From contig JAMLGU010000003.1 in NCBI GenBank assembly GCA_023957575.1, positions 186,001 to 250,000 of the forward strand: a stretch of DNA of 64,000 bases. The letters run 5' to 3'. The position numbers and the translations under genes were made by a program. The notes below the pieces were generated by a model, which made no database searches, was not told the origin of the DNA, and saw only the letters and a list, made by a program, of their open reading frames with translations. Each line of letters opens with the position of its first letter. Within the stretch, counting starts at the first letter, position 1. This document shows, one piece after another, positions 9,192 through 18,200 of the stretch. Origin of the DNA: Chitinophagaceae bacterium. Lineage in GTDB: Bacteria; Bacteroidota; Bacteroidia; Chitinophagales; Chitinophagaceae.

Positions 9192-10640
9192 TTACAGGCT
9201 ATCACCAAAATCTTCTTTGAACTTAGCCATCAGTTTTTGAGGCCAGTCATTCACCGGTTCCAAACCTCCCATAAAGAAACGCAATACAGGAGGTTCATAC
9301 ACAAACCTTAAGCCGCCAATCAGTTCACGATTATGGAACAACCAGGTCATACGGTCTTCTACATATTTAATCTGCGAAAGTGTAAACACCCTTCTGGGTA
9401 CAGCCAGGCGAACCAATTCCATATCGGCATAAGTTTCATTGCCATACTCATCACGTTGGTTGGAAATACTGCCTCTTTCCATACCTCGCACACCTGAGAT
9501 TAAGAACAGCGCTGCTGCCAGTGCGCCGGCAGGATATTCCTTCTGCGGAATGTGCGAGCAAATCTGCATGGCATCTAAATGAGCGCCCAGCACACCGGCC
9601 GGCCTGATTACCGGTACCCCGTTTTCATGGAGTGAATTTACCAGATACTCAATAAAGGCAGGGCTTTGGCTGATCATGGTATCGTCCAAAGTCTCATATA
9701 ATCCTACCGCCATTGCCTCAATTTCGCGAACAGAAATACCACCGTAGGTCAGGAAACCTTCATACAGTGGCACCAGATTTTCCAATTCTTTATAAATGCT
9801 CATATCATTGGTACATATACCGCCTCCTCTTGAAGAACTTAACTTCCTTGCAGAAAAATAAACCAGGTCGGCCAGGTCTGTCATGGTCTTAATAACCTCT
9901 GCCATTGATGAATTTTGAAACTCAGGCTCACGCTGGAGTACCAAATATGCGTTCTCACCAATCAGACTTGCATCCAACACTAATTTAATTTTGTATTTAT
10001 CTGCAATCGCTCTTACATCGCGCAGGTTTTGTACAGAGAAAGGTTGTCCGCCAATCAGGTTGGTAGAAGCCTCCATACGAATGAACGGAATATTTTTAGG
10101 CTCATGAATCTTGATTACTTCTTCCAGTTTTTCAAGATTCATATTTCCTTTAAAGGGATGAGTTGAATTTATCACATAAGCCTCATCATAAAGCAGTTCT
10201 GCAATTTTTCCTCCATATTGGGTAATATGTGCCATTGCGGTAGTAAAGTGATAGTTCATTGGCACGCAACTTCCCTGTTTTACATACACATTGGAAATGA
10301 TATTTTCGGCAGCACGTCCCTGGTGTACCGGCAAATAGTATTTTTTGCCTAATACATCTTCCACAGCTTTTTGTAGTTTGAAAAAGCTTTGAGAGCCGGC
10401 ATAAGCGTCATCTGCCTGCATCATGGCTGCTAACTGATTGTCACTCATAGCATTAGTGCCACTGTCGGTAAGCATATCCAAAAATACATCCCGAGTATTC
10501 AATCGAAAAGTGTTATAGCCTCCTTCGTTCAAGGCTTCTAAGCGGCGTTCGATAGGTACCAGATTGAGTTTTTGTACAATACGCGTTTTGTGCAATTCCA
10601 GCGGAATGTTTTGGCCATTGTAAAATTTAATGTTGGGCAT
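9192..10640 (-). CDS. Tyrosine phenol-lyase/tryptophanase-family PLP-dependent beta-eliminating lyase
   Basis: 482 residues of the beta-eliminating lyase family: LTDSGTNAMSD (residues 57-67), HQGRAAEN (106-113), GGQP (197-200), the Schiff-base lysine K266 in SARK, and VPRR (414-417) for substrate carboxylate binding. Usual annotation would be tryptophanase. From memory of the two reference enzymes, three positions that separate them look like tyrosine phenol-lyase here: T133 (Thr124 in TPL, Asp137 in TnaA), R389 in GMERG (Arg381 in TPL) and F455 in LRFF (Phe448 in TPL, His463 in TnaA). It is divergent: the conserved Arg near the cofactor in DxxR is Leu (L226), and the segment after K266 is rewritten (LSSSRGGG). 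No tnaB-like transporter neighbours it. Substrate (Tyr, Trp or another amino acid) is uncertain. Confidence 0.85.
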   Translation of the reverse strand: MPNIKFYNGQNIPLELHKTRIVQKLNLVPIERRLEALNEGGYNTFRLNTRDVFLDMLTDSGTNAMSDNQLAAMMQADDAYAGSQSFFKLQKAVEDVLGKKYYLPVHQGRAAENIISNVYVKQGSCVPMNYHFTTAMAHITQYGGKIAELLYDEAYVINSTHPFKGNMNLEKLEEVIKIHEPKNIPFIRMEASTNLIGGQPFSVQNLRDVRAIADKYKIKLVLDASLIGENAYLVLQREPEFQNSSMAEVIKTMTDLADLVYFSARKLSSSRGGGICTNDMSIYKELENLVPLYEGFLTYGGISVREIEAMAVGLYETLDDTMISQSPAFIEYLVNSLHENGVPVIRPAGVLGAHLDAMQICSHIPQKEYPAGALAAALFLISGVRGMERGSISNQRDEYGNETYADMELVRLAVPRRVFTLSQIKYVEDRMTWLFHNRELIGGLRFVYEPPVLRFFMGGLEPVNDWPQKLMAKFKEDFGDSL

Positions 10641-10803
10641 GATTCTGTTTTTTTAATAATAAATTTTAAATAGTTGATTTTTAAATATTTATACAAGCAA
10701 ATAGATAAATATCAAAAAACTTTAAAAATACATATAAAAAAAACTATTGGCAAAGAGAATTGTATGATTATTGTCATTTTTGAGCAAATGCCTCAGTTAG
10801 GTT

Positions 10804-11541
10804 TCAATACGAGTCCGTATTCCAGATTTGCCAACTCAGTTCGGCCTGGCCTACCAGCATTTCATAACCATTTTTGATAGCTGCTCCCCTCTCCCACCCC
10901 TTTTGAAGAAATAGTGTAACGGGCGGATTGTAAACCAAATCGTAGAGATAATGGATAGGTGTAAGATATTCGTATGGAAGCTGTGGTGCATTTTCAACCT
11001 TTGGAAAACTGCCTAAAGGTGTAGTATTGATAATCAAGGTATTATCTTCTATTATATTACGGTTTAATTGTTCGTAAGTATAACTGTCAGGTTTTTCAGT
11101 TCTTGAAACAAATTTATAATCAATACCCAGTTTTTTTAATACAAAAGAAACCGCATTGGAAGCGCCACCAGTACCCAGAATCAATGCATTTTTATGATGC
11201 AGTTTTAATAATGGTAGTAACGATCTCTCAAAAGCCGACGCATCCGTATTGAAGCCTTTTAGTTTCCCATCTATAATTTTTATGCAGTTGCAGGCACCAA
11301 TTGCCTCTGCCTCACTGTCAATAGATGATAAAAAAGGAATCACTTCTTTTTTATAAGGAATCGTAACATTAAAACCACAAAGGTTTTTATTATTTAAAAC
11401 TGAATTTAGGAGGCCTATGTTTTCAATTTCAAACAATTCATACACAGCATCAATAATGCTTTCCTTTAAAAATTTTTCGGTAAAATATTTTTTTGAAAAA
11501 GACTGAGTCAGCGGGTAGCCAATCAAACCAAATAACCGCAT
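10804..11541 (-). CDS. aroE: Shikimate dehydrogenase
   Basis: Reduces 3-dehydroshikimate to shikimate with NADPH in aromatic amino-acid synthesis (cytoplasm). The 245-residue protein has the N-terminal shikimate site GYPLTQSFSKKYF, the catalytic-lysine motif FNVTIPYKKEV, DASAFERSL, the dinucleotide loop LGTGGASNAV and the C-terminal NGYEMLVGQAELSW. I start at ATG 11541, which overlaps the stop of the upstream gene by one base (TGATG), giving translational coupling; a GTG one codon earlier is possible. The length is slightly short but normal for Bacteroidota AroE. Confidence 0.96.
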   Translation of the reverse strand: MRLFGLIGYPLTQSFSKKYFTEKFLKESIIDAVYELFEIENIGLLNSVLNNKNLCGFNVTIPYKKEVIPFLSSIDSEAEAIGACNCIKIIDGKLKGFNTDASAFERSLLPLLKLHHKNALILGTGGASNAVSFVLKKLGIDYKFVSRTEKPDSYTYEQLNRNIIEDNTLIINTTPLGSFPKVENAPQLPYEYLTPIHYLYDLVYNPPVTLFLQKGWERGAAIKNGYEMLVGQAELSWQIWNTDSY

Positions 11542-12314
11542 CACACTTTGGTGTTTTTGTTTAAATATAACGAAAAAGTATCGCCTCGCAGCCCAATGCG
11601 CATTGATTCTAAGGCAATTACCTCATTTGGAGGTATGTTTCCCAAATTGGCATTGCAACCAAGCAACTGCAGGAAATATAGTTGTTGCGCCTTTTGTGGC
11701 GCCTCCCAAAGAATTTTTTCTTCAGGTATTTGGGTAAGTATTTCTTGCACTAAGCCTTCTCGCACCTCTCCTGTGCCTCTGTAAATTCCTACATTCCCGG
11801 CTTCACGGGCTTCTGCAATAACGTAAGAAGACCCGGCTTCTAATTCAGCCTTCATCAGTTCAATCCACTTGTAAGGAGGAATAATATTGGCGGCATCTTT
11901 ACTACCCACTTCACTAAGAACAGTGCCATATTTGGTCATTTTTTCAATATAACCACATTTTTCGGCATGAGGAATAGTGATGGAGCCATCGCTTACTTCT
12001 ATATAGTTTATGCCAAAATGCTTGCAAACCGCAATGTAATCATCTACCTGATTGCGTACCAGGTACGCCTCGAAGAGGGTGCCTCCAAAATAAACCGCCA
12101 TATCATACGATTTATACAACGCTATCTTTTCGGCAACATTAGGGGTTACTACGGCAGTGCCAAAACCAAGTTTCACTACATCCACATGCGGAAACGAAAC
12201 ACTCATAAAATTTTTGGCTTCTTCTAAGCTCAACCCTTTATCCATTACCATTGTAATTCCCGAAGTTCGCGGACGCTTATTGCGTGCAGGCAATTGAGTT
12301 AAATTAAAATCCAT
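11541..12314 (-). CDS. comA: Phosphosulfolactate synthase (ComA family)
   Basis: 257 residues matching the ComA family throughout: RPRTSGITMVMDKGLSL at the N-terminus, VDVVKLGFGTA, VYFGGTLFEAY, IEVSDGSITIP, AEAREAGNVGIY and the C-terminal RIGLRGDT. The archaeal enzyme adds sulfite to phosphoenolpyruvate to give phosphosulfolactate, the first step of coenzyme M synthesis. Bacteroidota do not make CoM through the full archaeal route, and comB/comC homologues are not in the window. A role in making sulfonated compounds such as sulfolactate or sulfonolipid precursors is an inference. Its stop overlaps the aroE start, so the two are cotranscribed; both pathways are linked to phosphoenolpyruvate. 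Confidence 0.9.
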   Translation of the reverse strand: MDFNLTQLPARNKRPRTSGITMVMDKGLSLEEAKNFMSVSFPHVDVVKLGFGTAVVTPNVAEKIALYKSYDMAVYFGGTLFEAYLVRNQVDDYIAVCKHFGINYIEVSDGSITIPHAEKCGYIEKMTKYGTVLSEVGSKDAANIIPPYKWIELMKAELEAGSSYVIAEAREAGNVGIYRGTGEVREGLVQEILTQIPEEKILWEAPQKAQQLYFLQLLGCNANLGNIPPNEVIALESMRIGLRGDTFSLYLNKNTKV

Positions 12315-12428
12315 TCTCTGTTAGTTAAGTCATCAATTAGACACAAAATTACTGATTTTTACTAATGAGCAGGGTAAAATTTGGAGAATGTGCAGAAAAA
12401 GTTCAGATCTATGGAATCCTAAAAAGCA

Positions 12429-13859
12429 TCATTTTCTCCTCCTTTGTGGTTTCTTCTTAAACTTTGCAATCAGATCTGCCACCTTAGGGTTGCTCAATAA
12501 AGAAGGTATTAGCTGTATCAGTTTTTTTACTAATGTGGGCGATTCTGTTAAAGCATTTTCAAGACAAATGAGCGCCTCTTTATTTTTCCTTAATCTGAAA
12601 AGAATGGCAGTTTTGTAATAAATAAACAAAGGTTTTTCTGTTTTAGAAAGCGCCTCCTCTGATTTTTGCAATGCCTGTTCATAATACTCTTCTTTAAACA
12701 GGCAAACAATCAGAGATTCCCATCCCGACACAGATGCAGGTTTTAACCTGACAACATTCAAAAAATGTTGTATCGCATCTTTTCCCATGCCTATCGCCTG
12801 TTTACATTCGCCCATAAGTAATTCATACTCAGGCTTATTGGGCTTGAGGCGAATAGCAGTTTCCAAAACTTTGATACTTTGTCCCCACATTTCCTGCTTA
12901 TAATAAGTAAAAGCAACTTTGTAAACCAAATGGCTGTTTTCAAGGTTCAAATGAGATGCTTTGCGATAATAAAATCTCGCCTGAGCGTAGTTTTTTAATC
13001 GCTCGTAACAAAAGCCTATAGCTTCGAAAATAACTTCCTCGGGCTTCGAAAATTCAACTACTTTTTCAAGGTTTTCAATTGCATCCTTATATTTCCTAAG
13101 CCTGATATAGGCATCGCCGATGTTTCTATAAGCATATTCAAACTTTTCGTCGATGGCAGTGGCATACTTATAAGCATCAATAGCTTTTTCATACAGTTTT
13201 AACCCCTGATAAGCCGAACCAAGATTGAACCATGCCAATTCATTATAGGGATGATTTTCTATTATTTTTTGGTGCAGTTCAATGCTTTCTGCATTTCTGC
13301 CCGTAAAATCGGTCCAAAAACATATTTTATACAACGCCTCCTCATTGGTGGGTTCCTGATCCAGAATCAGTTTAAGACAGTCGAACACTTTTTCAAAATC
13401 TTCAAAATCATCGTAAACATCTGCCAGTTCAAAAAGCAAATCAATGCGCTCTTCACCCGAAAAACGTACCAATGCATCCTCCAAAAGATTCACTGCTTCT
13501 TCCTGCCTGTCAAGCGCCAGCAGGGTTTCAGTTTTCAGAATGTAAATGTCAATATTATTATTATCAAATATTTCGGCCTGCTCCAGCAGTTCGAGTGCAG
13601 TTTGGTATTGTTTGTTATTTAGTATCAAATCAGCCTTCCGTACTAACAAAATACCTGAAAACGGGAACTGTCCAATAGCTATATTTACCGCCTCAAGCGC
13701 TTTCTTATATTCCTCATTTAACTCAAAATATTCGATTATTTTTTCAAAAGATTCTTCTTCCAGATAAGAAATTCCTTTTCCTTTTTGAAGATTCTCGTAT
13801 TGAAGCAGTAATTCATTCATTTCTTCATCTCTTTCGCCACTTTGTGAAAATTCTTTCAT
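12429..13859 (-). CDS. Cytoplasmic tetratricopeptide-repeat protein
   Basis: 476 residues, no signal peptide, built almost entirely of TPR helices from residue ~50 to ~440. Typical units are NELAWFNLGSAYQGLKLYEKAIDAYKYATAIDEKFEYAYRNIGDAYIRLRKYKDAI. The C-terminus is basic (KFKKKPQRRRK). TPR proteins act as protein-interaction scaffolds; nothing in the sequence names the partner. It is monocistronic, between comA (transcribed the same way, 114 bp away) and a divergent small gene. A homologue of this general form is common in Bacteroidota. Confidence 0.85.
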   Translation of the reverse strand: MKEFSQSGERDEEMNELLLQYENLQKGKGISYLEEESFEKIIEYFELNEEYKKALEAVNIAIGQFPFSGILLVRKADLILNNKQYQTALELLEQAEIFDNNNIDIYILKTETLLALDRQEEAVNLLEDALVRFSGEERIDLLFELADVYDDFEDFEKVFDCLKLILDQEPTNEEALYKICFWTDFTGRNAESIELHQKIIENHPYNELAWFNLGSAYQGLKLYEKAIDAYKYATAIDEKFEYAYRNIGDAYIRLRKYKDAIENLEKVVEFSKPEEVIFEAIGFCYERLKNYAQARFYYRKASHLNLENSHLVYKVAFTYYKQEMWGQSIKVLETAIRLKPNKPEYELLMGECKQAIGMGKDAIQHFLNVVRLKPASVSGWESLIVCLFKEEYYEQALQKSEEALSKTEKPLFIYYKTAILFRLRKNKEALICLENALTESPTLVKKLIQLIPSLLSNPKVADLIAKFKKKPQRRRK

Positions 13860-14008
13860 AATTCATTGATTTAAATAACCACAATAAACCCTTCAAACGT
13901 AAAACAAGATACAGTATTTAAATGTTTCATAACAAATGTATTTATCCTCTGATGTTGATAACCCGTTTTTTTTCATAAAAGAAAAAAAATAAAAAAAAAG
14001 TTAATTTT

Positions 14009-14041
14009 TTTGTAAAATGTATAATTCATTTAGTATCTTTG
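14009..14041 (+). promoter_or_regulatory. Consensus Bacteroidota promoter for the 119-residue exported protein
   Basis: TTTG at 14009-14012, 21-nt spacer and TATCTTTG at 14034-14041 fit TTTG-N17-23-TAnnTTTG. It lies ~30 nt before the ATG at 14071 and is preceded by an A-rich tract (13978-14000) that may act like an UP element. Confidence 0.75.
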
Positions 14042-14070
14042 TGTAAATTGTAATTGTAAAATTTATTAAA

Positions 14071-14430
14071 ATGTTTAAAACCTTCTTATTTAACATGCTG
14101 ATTTTGTTAGGGTTAGGAGGTGTTAGTTATGCCTCCGACTGGGTTTCCAGCGACTTGTTTGGAAAAGAAAAACCCAAGTCCTATTTTCAAAATAATGAGT
14201 TGAAAAACGAAAAGCAGCTTAATTCATTCTCTCTACGTTCAGATATGCAGTTTAGAGGTAAAGAAGTGATTAAGAGTCAGGCTGATTATAATTATTTAAA
14301 TCTGAATACTTCTATCACCTACCAAAAAGGTAACAATAACTATGTTTTGCCTTACCGCAAAAACGTGATTCTTAATAGAATAACTTTCAACCCTAACGCA
14401 AATTCGAATAATCGAACTTATCAGCGATAG
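14071..14430 (+). CDS. Small exported protein of unknown function
   Basis: 119 residues. A signal peptide is clear (MFKTFLFNMLILLGLGGVSYA, cleavage near residue 21). The mature part is polar, Asn-rich and basic, with no cysteine and no recognised domain; the C-terminus is almost all N, R, T and S. It has its own near-consensus promoter and a strong terminator, so it is a monocistronic, probably well-expressed gene. Location would be periplasm or outside. I do not recognise the family. Confidence 0.7.
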   Translation: MFKTFLFNMLILLGLGGVSYASDWVSSDLFGKEKPKSYFQNNELKNEKQLNSFSLRSDMQFRGKEVIKSQADYNYLNLNTSITYQKGNNNYVLPYRKNVILNRITFNPNANSNNRTYQR

Positions 14431-14448
14431 TAAAATATTTTTTTTAGT

Positions 14449-14480
14449 AAAACCGTTTCTCTCCCGAAACGGTTTTTTTT
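14449..14480 (+). terminator. Strong Rho-independent terminator
   Basis: AACCGTTTC (14451-14459) pairs perfectly with GAAACGGTT (14466-14474), six-base loop, then eight T. It ends the 119-residue protein transcript. Confidence 0.9.
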
Positions 14481-14565
14481 GTTTCTGATTTTAACTAATT
14501 GTTTTTGAAAAAAGTATGAGAAGCATAATTGGAATTTTTATCTTTATGAAAATTATACTTTTCAA

Positions 14566-15279
14566 ATGCTTTTCAGAATATATTTAATCATCGTTTTTGT
14601 TTCGCTTTATCAGTTTTCATTTTCTCAAAATATTTTAAAAGGAACGGTTTACAAAGAGGGTATTGACTCAATAGGCGCTTATGTAACGGTTACAAATGTT
14701 TCTCAGGGAATAGTAAACCTTTCTACTGCAAATGGTTCCTATAAAATAAAAGTCAACGAAAAGGATATGATAGTCTTTTCTTATGTCGGTTTCAGCCCCG
14801 ATACAATCATTGTGGAGAAACAACTTTTGACAGATGGATATGATGCATTTCTATTATCCAATGAAGGCGTTGTGCTGGAGCAAGTTACAGTAAGAGGCGA
14901 TTACAAAAAAGATTCTCTTGAAAGAAGAAAGTACTATGAAAACGTATATAACACCCAGACTAAGATCACAGGCGGGAATGGCCCCGAAGATGGTGTTGGA
15001 GTGGCATTCAGTCCTTTCAGTTATTTTTCAAAAAGTGGCAAAGAAACTCGAAAACTAAAGAAAAGACTAAAGAAGCAGGAAGAAAATTATTATATAGACT
15101 ACGTATTTTCCCCTTCCTGGGTAAGCAGCATCACCGGACTTAAAAGCGATTCTTTAAGACTATTCATGTATATGTATCGCCCCAGCTATAAATTCTGTCG
15201 CAATAATGACCGAACCGCGCTCACACTTTATGTCAATGATAAACTCAAGGAGTTCACAGACCCTAAGAGGAAAAAATAA
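14566..15279 (+). CDS. Exported protein with carboxypeptidase-regulatory-like domain
   Basis: 237 residues with a signal peptide (cleavage near FSFS, residue ~20). Residues ~22-110 form the CarboxypepD_reg-like beta-sandwich common in Bacteroidota: GTVYKEGIDSIGAYVTVTN, TANGSYKIKVNEKDMIVFSYVGF and then LEQVTVRGD. The same fold caps SusC plugs, but here no TonB barrel follows; instead there is a charged Lys/Arg/Glu-rich helical tail (KSGKETRKLKKRLKKQEENYY). Homologues of this architecture are surface or periplasmic proteins of unknown function. The gene converges on smc, with only six bases between the stops. Confidence 0.8.
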   Translation: MLFRIYLIIVFVSLYQFSFSQNILKGTVYKEGIDSIGAYVTVTNVSQGIVNLSTANGSYKIKVNEKDMIVFSYVGFSPDTIIVEKQLLTDGYDAFLLSNEGVVLEQVTVRGDYKKDSLERRKYYENVYNTQTKITGGNGPEDGVGVAFSPFSYFSKSGKETRKLKKRLKKQEENYYIDYVFSPSWVSSITGLKSDSLRLFMYMYRPSYKFCRNNDRTALTLYVNDKLKEFTDPKRKK

Positions 15280-15285
15280 ATTCTC

Positions 15286-18200
15286 TTAGTTTTGACTTAC
15301 TGACGCCAGGCTTCTAAAGTCAACGCTTACCAACTTACTGACGCCAGGCTCCTGCATGGTAACGCCGTAAATAACATCCACGGTACTCATAGTGGTTTTA
15401 TTGTGGGTAACAATGATGAACTGCGAGTTGTCGCTAAACTCACGAATCATATTGGTAAACTTGCCCACATTAGCATCATCGAGTGGTGCGTCCACCTCAT
15501 CCAGAATACAAAATGGCGCCGGCTTAATCAGATAGATGGCAAACAATAAGGCTGTTGCGGTAAGTGTTCTTTCACCGCCGCTCAACTGTGTAAGCGAAGA
15601 AGGTCGTTTGCCTTTGGGTTTAGCCAAAACATCAATACCGGTTTCTGCCAGGTTTTCAGGATTTTCCAAAATCAGATCGCACTGATCGTCTTCGGTAAAT
15701 AATGATTTAAATACTTTCTTGAAGTTTTCACGAACCAGATTAAAGGTGTCTAAGAATTTTTGATTGGCAGTAGCCTCCACTTCTTCAATTGTTTTCAAAA
15801 GGCTGATCTTTGCATTTACCAAATCATTTTTTTGCTCCACAATAAACTCATAACGCTTCTTCATTTCTGTAAAGGCTTCAATGGCTGTGGGGTTTACCTC
15901 TCCCAGATTTTCTAAGCGTTTTTTCAAACGGTCTGCCTTTTCCTGAAGTTCTTCCACTGCTGTTTCTGATGTTCTTGCTTCATCAAGAATATCTTCCAAT
16001 TGAATTTTAAACTCTACATTCAATCTTTCCCTGGTTCCGGCTAACTGCAACTTGAGGTCGTTCAATTTGTCTTTAATAGCTGCCAGCAGATGTTCTACCT
16101 GTTCTTTCTCACGGCTTTTCAGCCTCAAAGCGCTTTCTTTTTCATTCAGTTGGTTTCGGTAATTATAATAGGATTGGTCGGCTTCGTCCAATGCTCTCTT
16201 GTTTTCCTCTCTGGAGCGCATTAGTTGCAGCAATTCTTCCTCAATATTCTTTTGGTTCAGTTCAGATTCTGAAATGTTTTTGTGAGTATCAGTCAACTGG
16301 CCGGCGCTTTGCTCCACCTGAACTTTCAAATCCCTGAGTTGGTTGGTTTTAAAGTCCAGCTCCTGCTTCAGTGCATTCACCTTGCTTTGCTGGCGGGTTA
16401 CATTTATATTAAATTCATTAAACTGTGCAGAAGCTTGCCCGTATTCGGTTTCAGCCGATTTAAATTCTTCATCTGCCTGCGATAGTTTATTGGCATTAAG
16501 TTGCAAAGTTTCATTGAGTTCGGCTAATTGTTTTCTTACATCCTCAACCGAACTTTGTGTACCCAGCAGTTGCACACCTAATTCTTCCATCCGGTTTCTG
16601 GAAACACTTTGTTGACCCAAGATATTCTCCAACTTGTTTTGCAAAGAAAACACCTGATTGGACAATTCCCTGATTTCGTTTTCGGTTTGCTTGATAGCAT
16701 TCTCACGAAGGTCTTCATTAAATGCTATCACCTCATTGTGCCTTGCCTGTATTTTGGCACGCAGCTCCTGTACAATCAGGTCCTGCGCGGCAATTACCTC
16801 CTGCAACTTTTCGAGATTCTTTACACGACCAATTTTCTTACCTTCTATCAAACCTACACTCCCTCCGGTTAGCGTATATTTTCCTTTTACATATTTGCCA
16901 TTTTTTTCAATAACAATATATCCGTTAGAGTTATTGAGCGCTTCTTCGCCCTCGGCAATAAATACATTGCTTAACAGATGTTTGGCAAGCTTTTTATATT
17001 TTTCTTCTACTTCAATGACACTCAATGCAGAAATAGCGCCTGTCAGGGATGCTTCTTCAACTACTGATGAAGCATTTATTTTATCAAGTAAAAAGAAATT
17101 CGCCTTACCCTTTTTATTATCATCTAATAAATGAACAGCCTGTAGCCCCTGCTGCAAATCACTAACCACATAATAATTGAGATAAGGCTCCAAAACATTT
17201 TCCAGCGCTGTTCTGTATTCTTCTTTTACATACAAAATGTCCGAAAGAATCGGCGACTGATGATTCCAGTCCTGATTATTGTGCAGGTATTTTACACTAT
17301 CGGGATAACCTTCCATCGAATCAATCATGCTTTTCAGCAATTCGTGTTCATTCTTTTTTGCATCTAATTTTCGGTTTTCTTCGGCCAGTTCATTCCGCAG
17401 GTCTTCAAGTATTGACTGTGTTTGCAATATCTGCTCCTTCGTATGGTCGTGGTGCGCCTGCAATTGCTCCAACGATTGCTTCTGCTCTGAAAGCGATTGC
17501 TCTTTTTGCACTCTTTCTACCTCTAATTTTTGCTGCAATTCTTCACGCTGTAATGTTTCTTCTTCCAACTGATGAATGACCCGTTGCAGATTCTGAATGG
17601 AAGTATCGGCTACCGCTACTTTCTTCTCAGCCTCAAACTGGTCTCTCTGCACTTGCTGATGCTCCATCCGCATGTTCTGAAGAATATTGCGCCTTTCGTC
17701 CAGAACAGAACGTTTATGATCTACTTCCTGTTTCAGACTTTCTAATTGTTCTTTCAATCCTTCAAAAGCGCTTTCTTCATCCACAATATGTGTTTGGGTA
17801 AACTGAATACTATCTTCGATACCTTTAACCTGATTACCGCTTTTATCCAAAAACTCTTTCAGGTCCCGCTCTTTTTCTTTCAGATATTGAACACGCTGGA
17901 TTGCCAGGTTTTTGTCACCTTCTTTGGTTCTTACCTTCTGCTCCAATTCATTGAAAGCATACTGCATACTTTGCAATGCACGCTCTTTCTCCACAAAAAC
18001 TATTTTTTCCTGCTCAAGGGCTGCTTCCTCAGTTGCAATTTCGGCTTCCAATTTCAGAGTATTATTGGTTTCTGCTTCTTGTTTCTCTGTCAGGTCTTTA
18101 TAAGTAAGATTAAATCCTTCCAACGCTGCTTTGGCCAGTTCAATACTTATTTCACGGTAATCTTTCTTTATCTCGTGATACTTTTCAGCCTTTTTTGCCT

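Noticed and set aside
12388..12618. + strand frame over the 3' end of the TPR gene
   Set aside because: Antisense shadow of a strong TPR coding frame; no signal or domain.
16658..17134. Long + strand frame inside smc (158 codons)
   Set aside because: Ser/Cys/Phe-rich antisense translation of coiled-coil codons, typical shadow frame.
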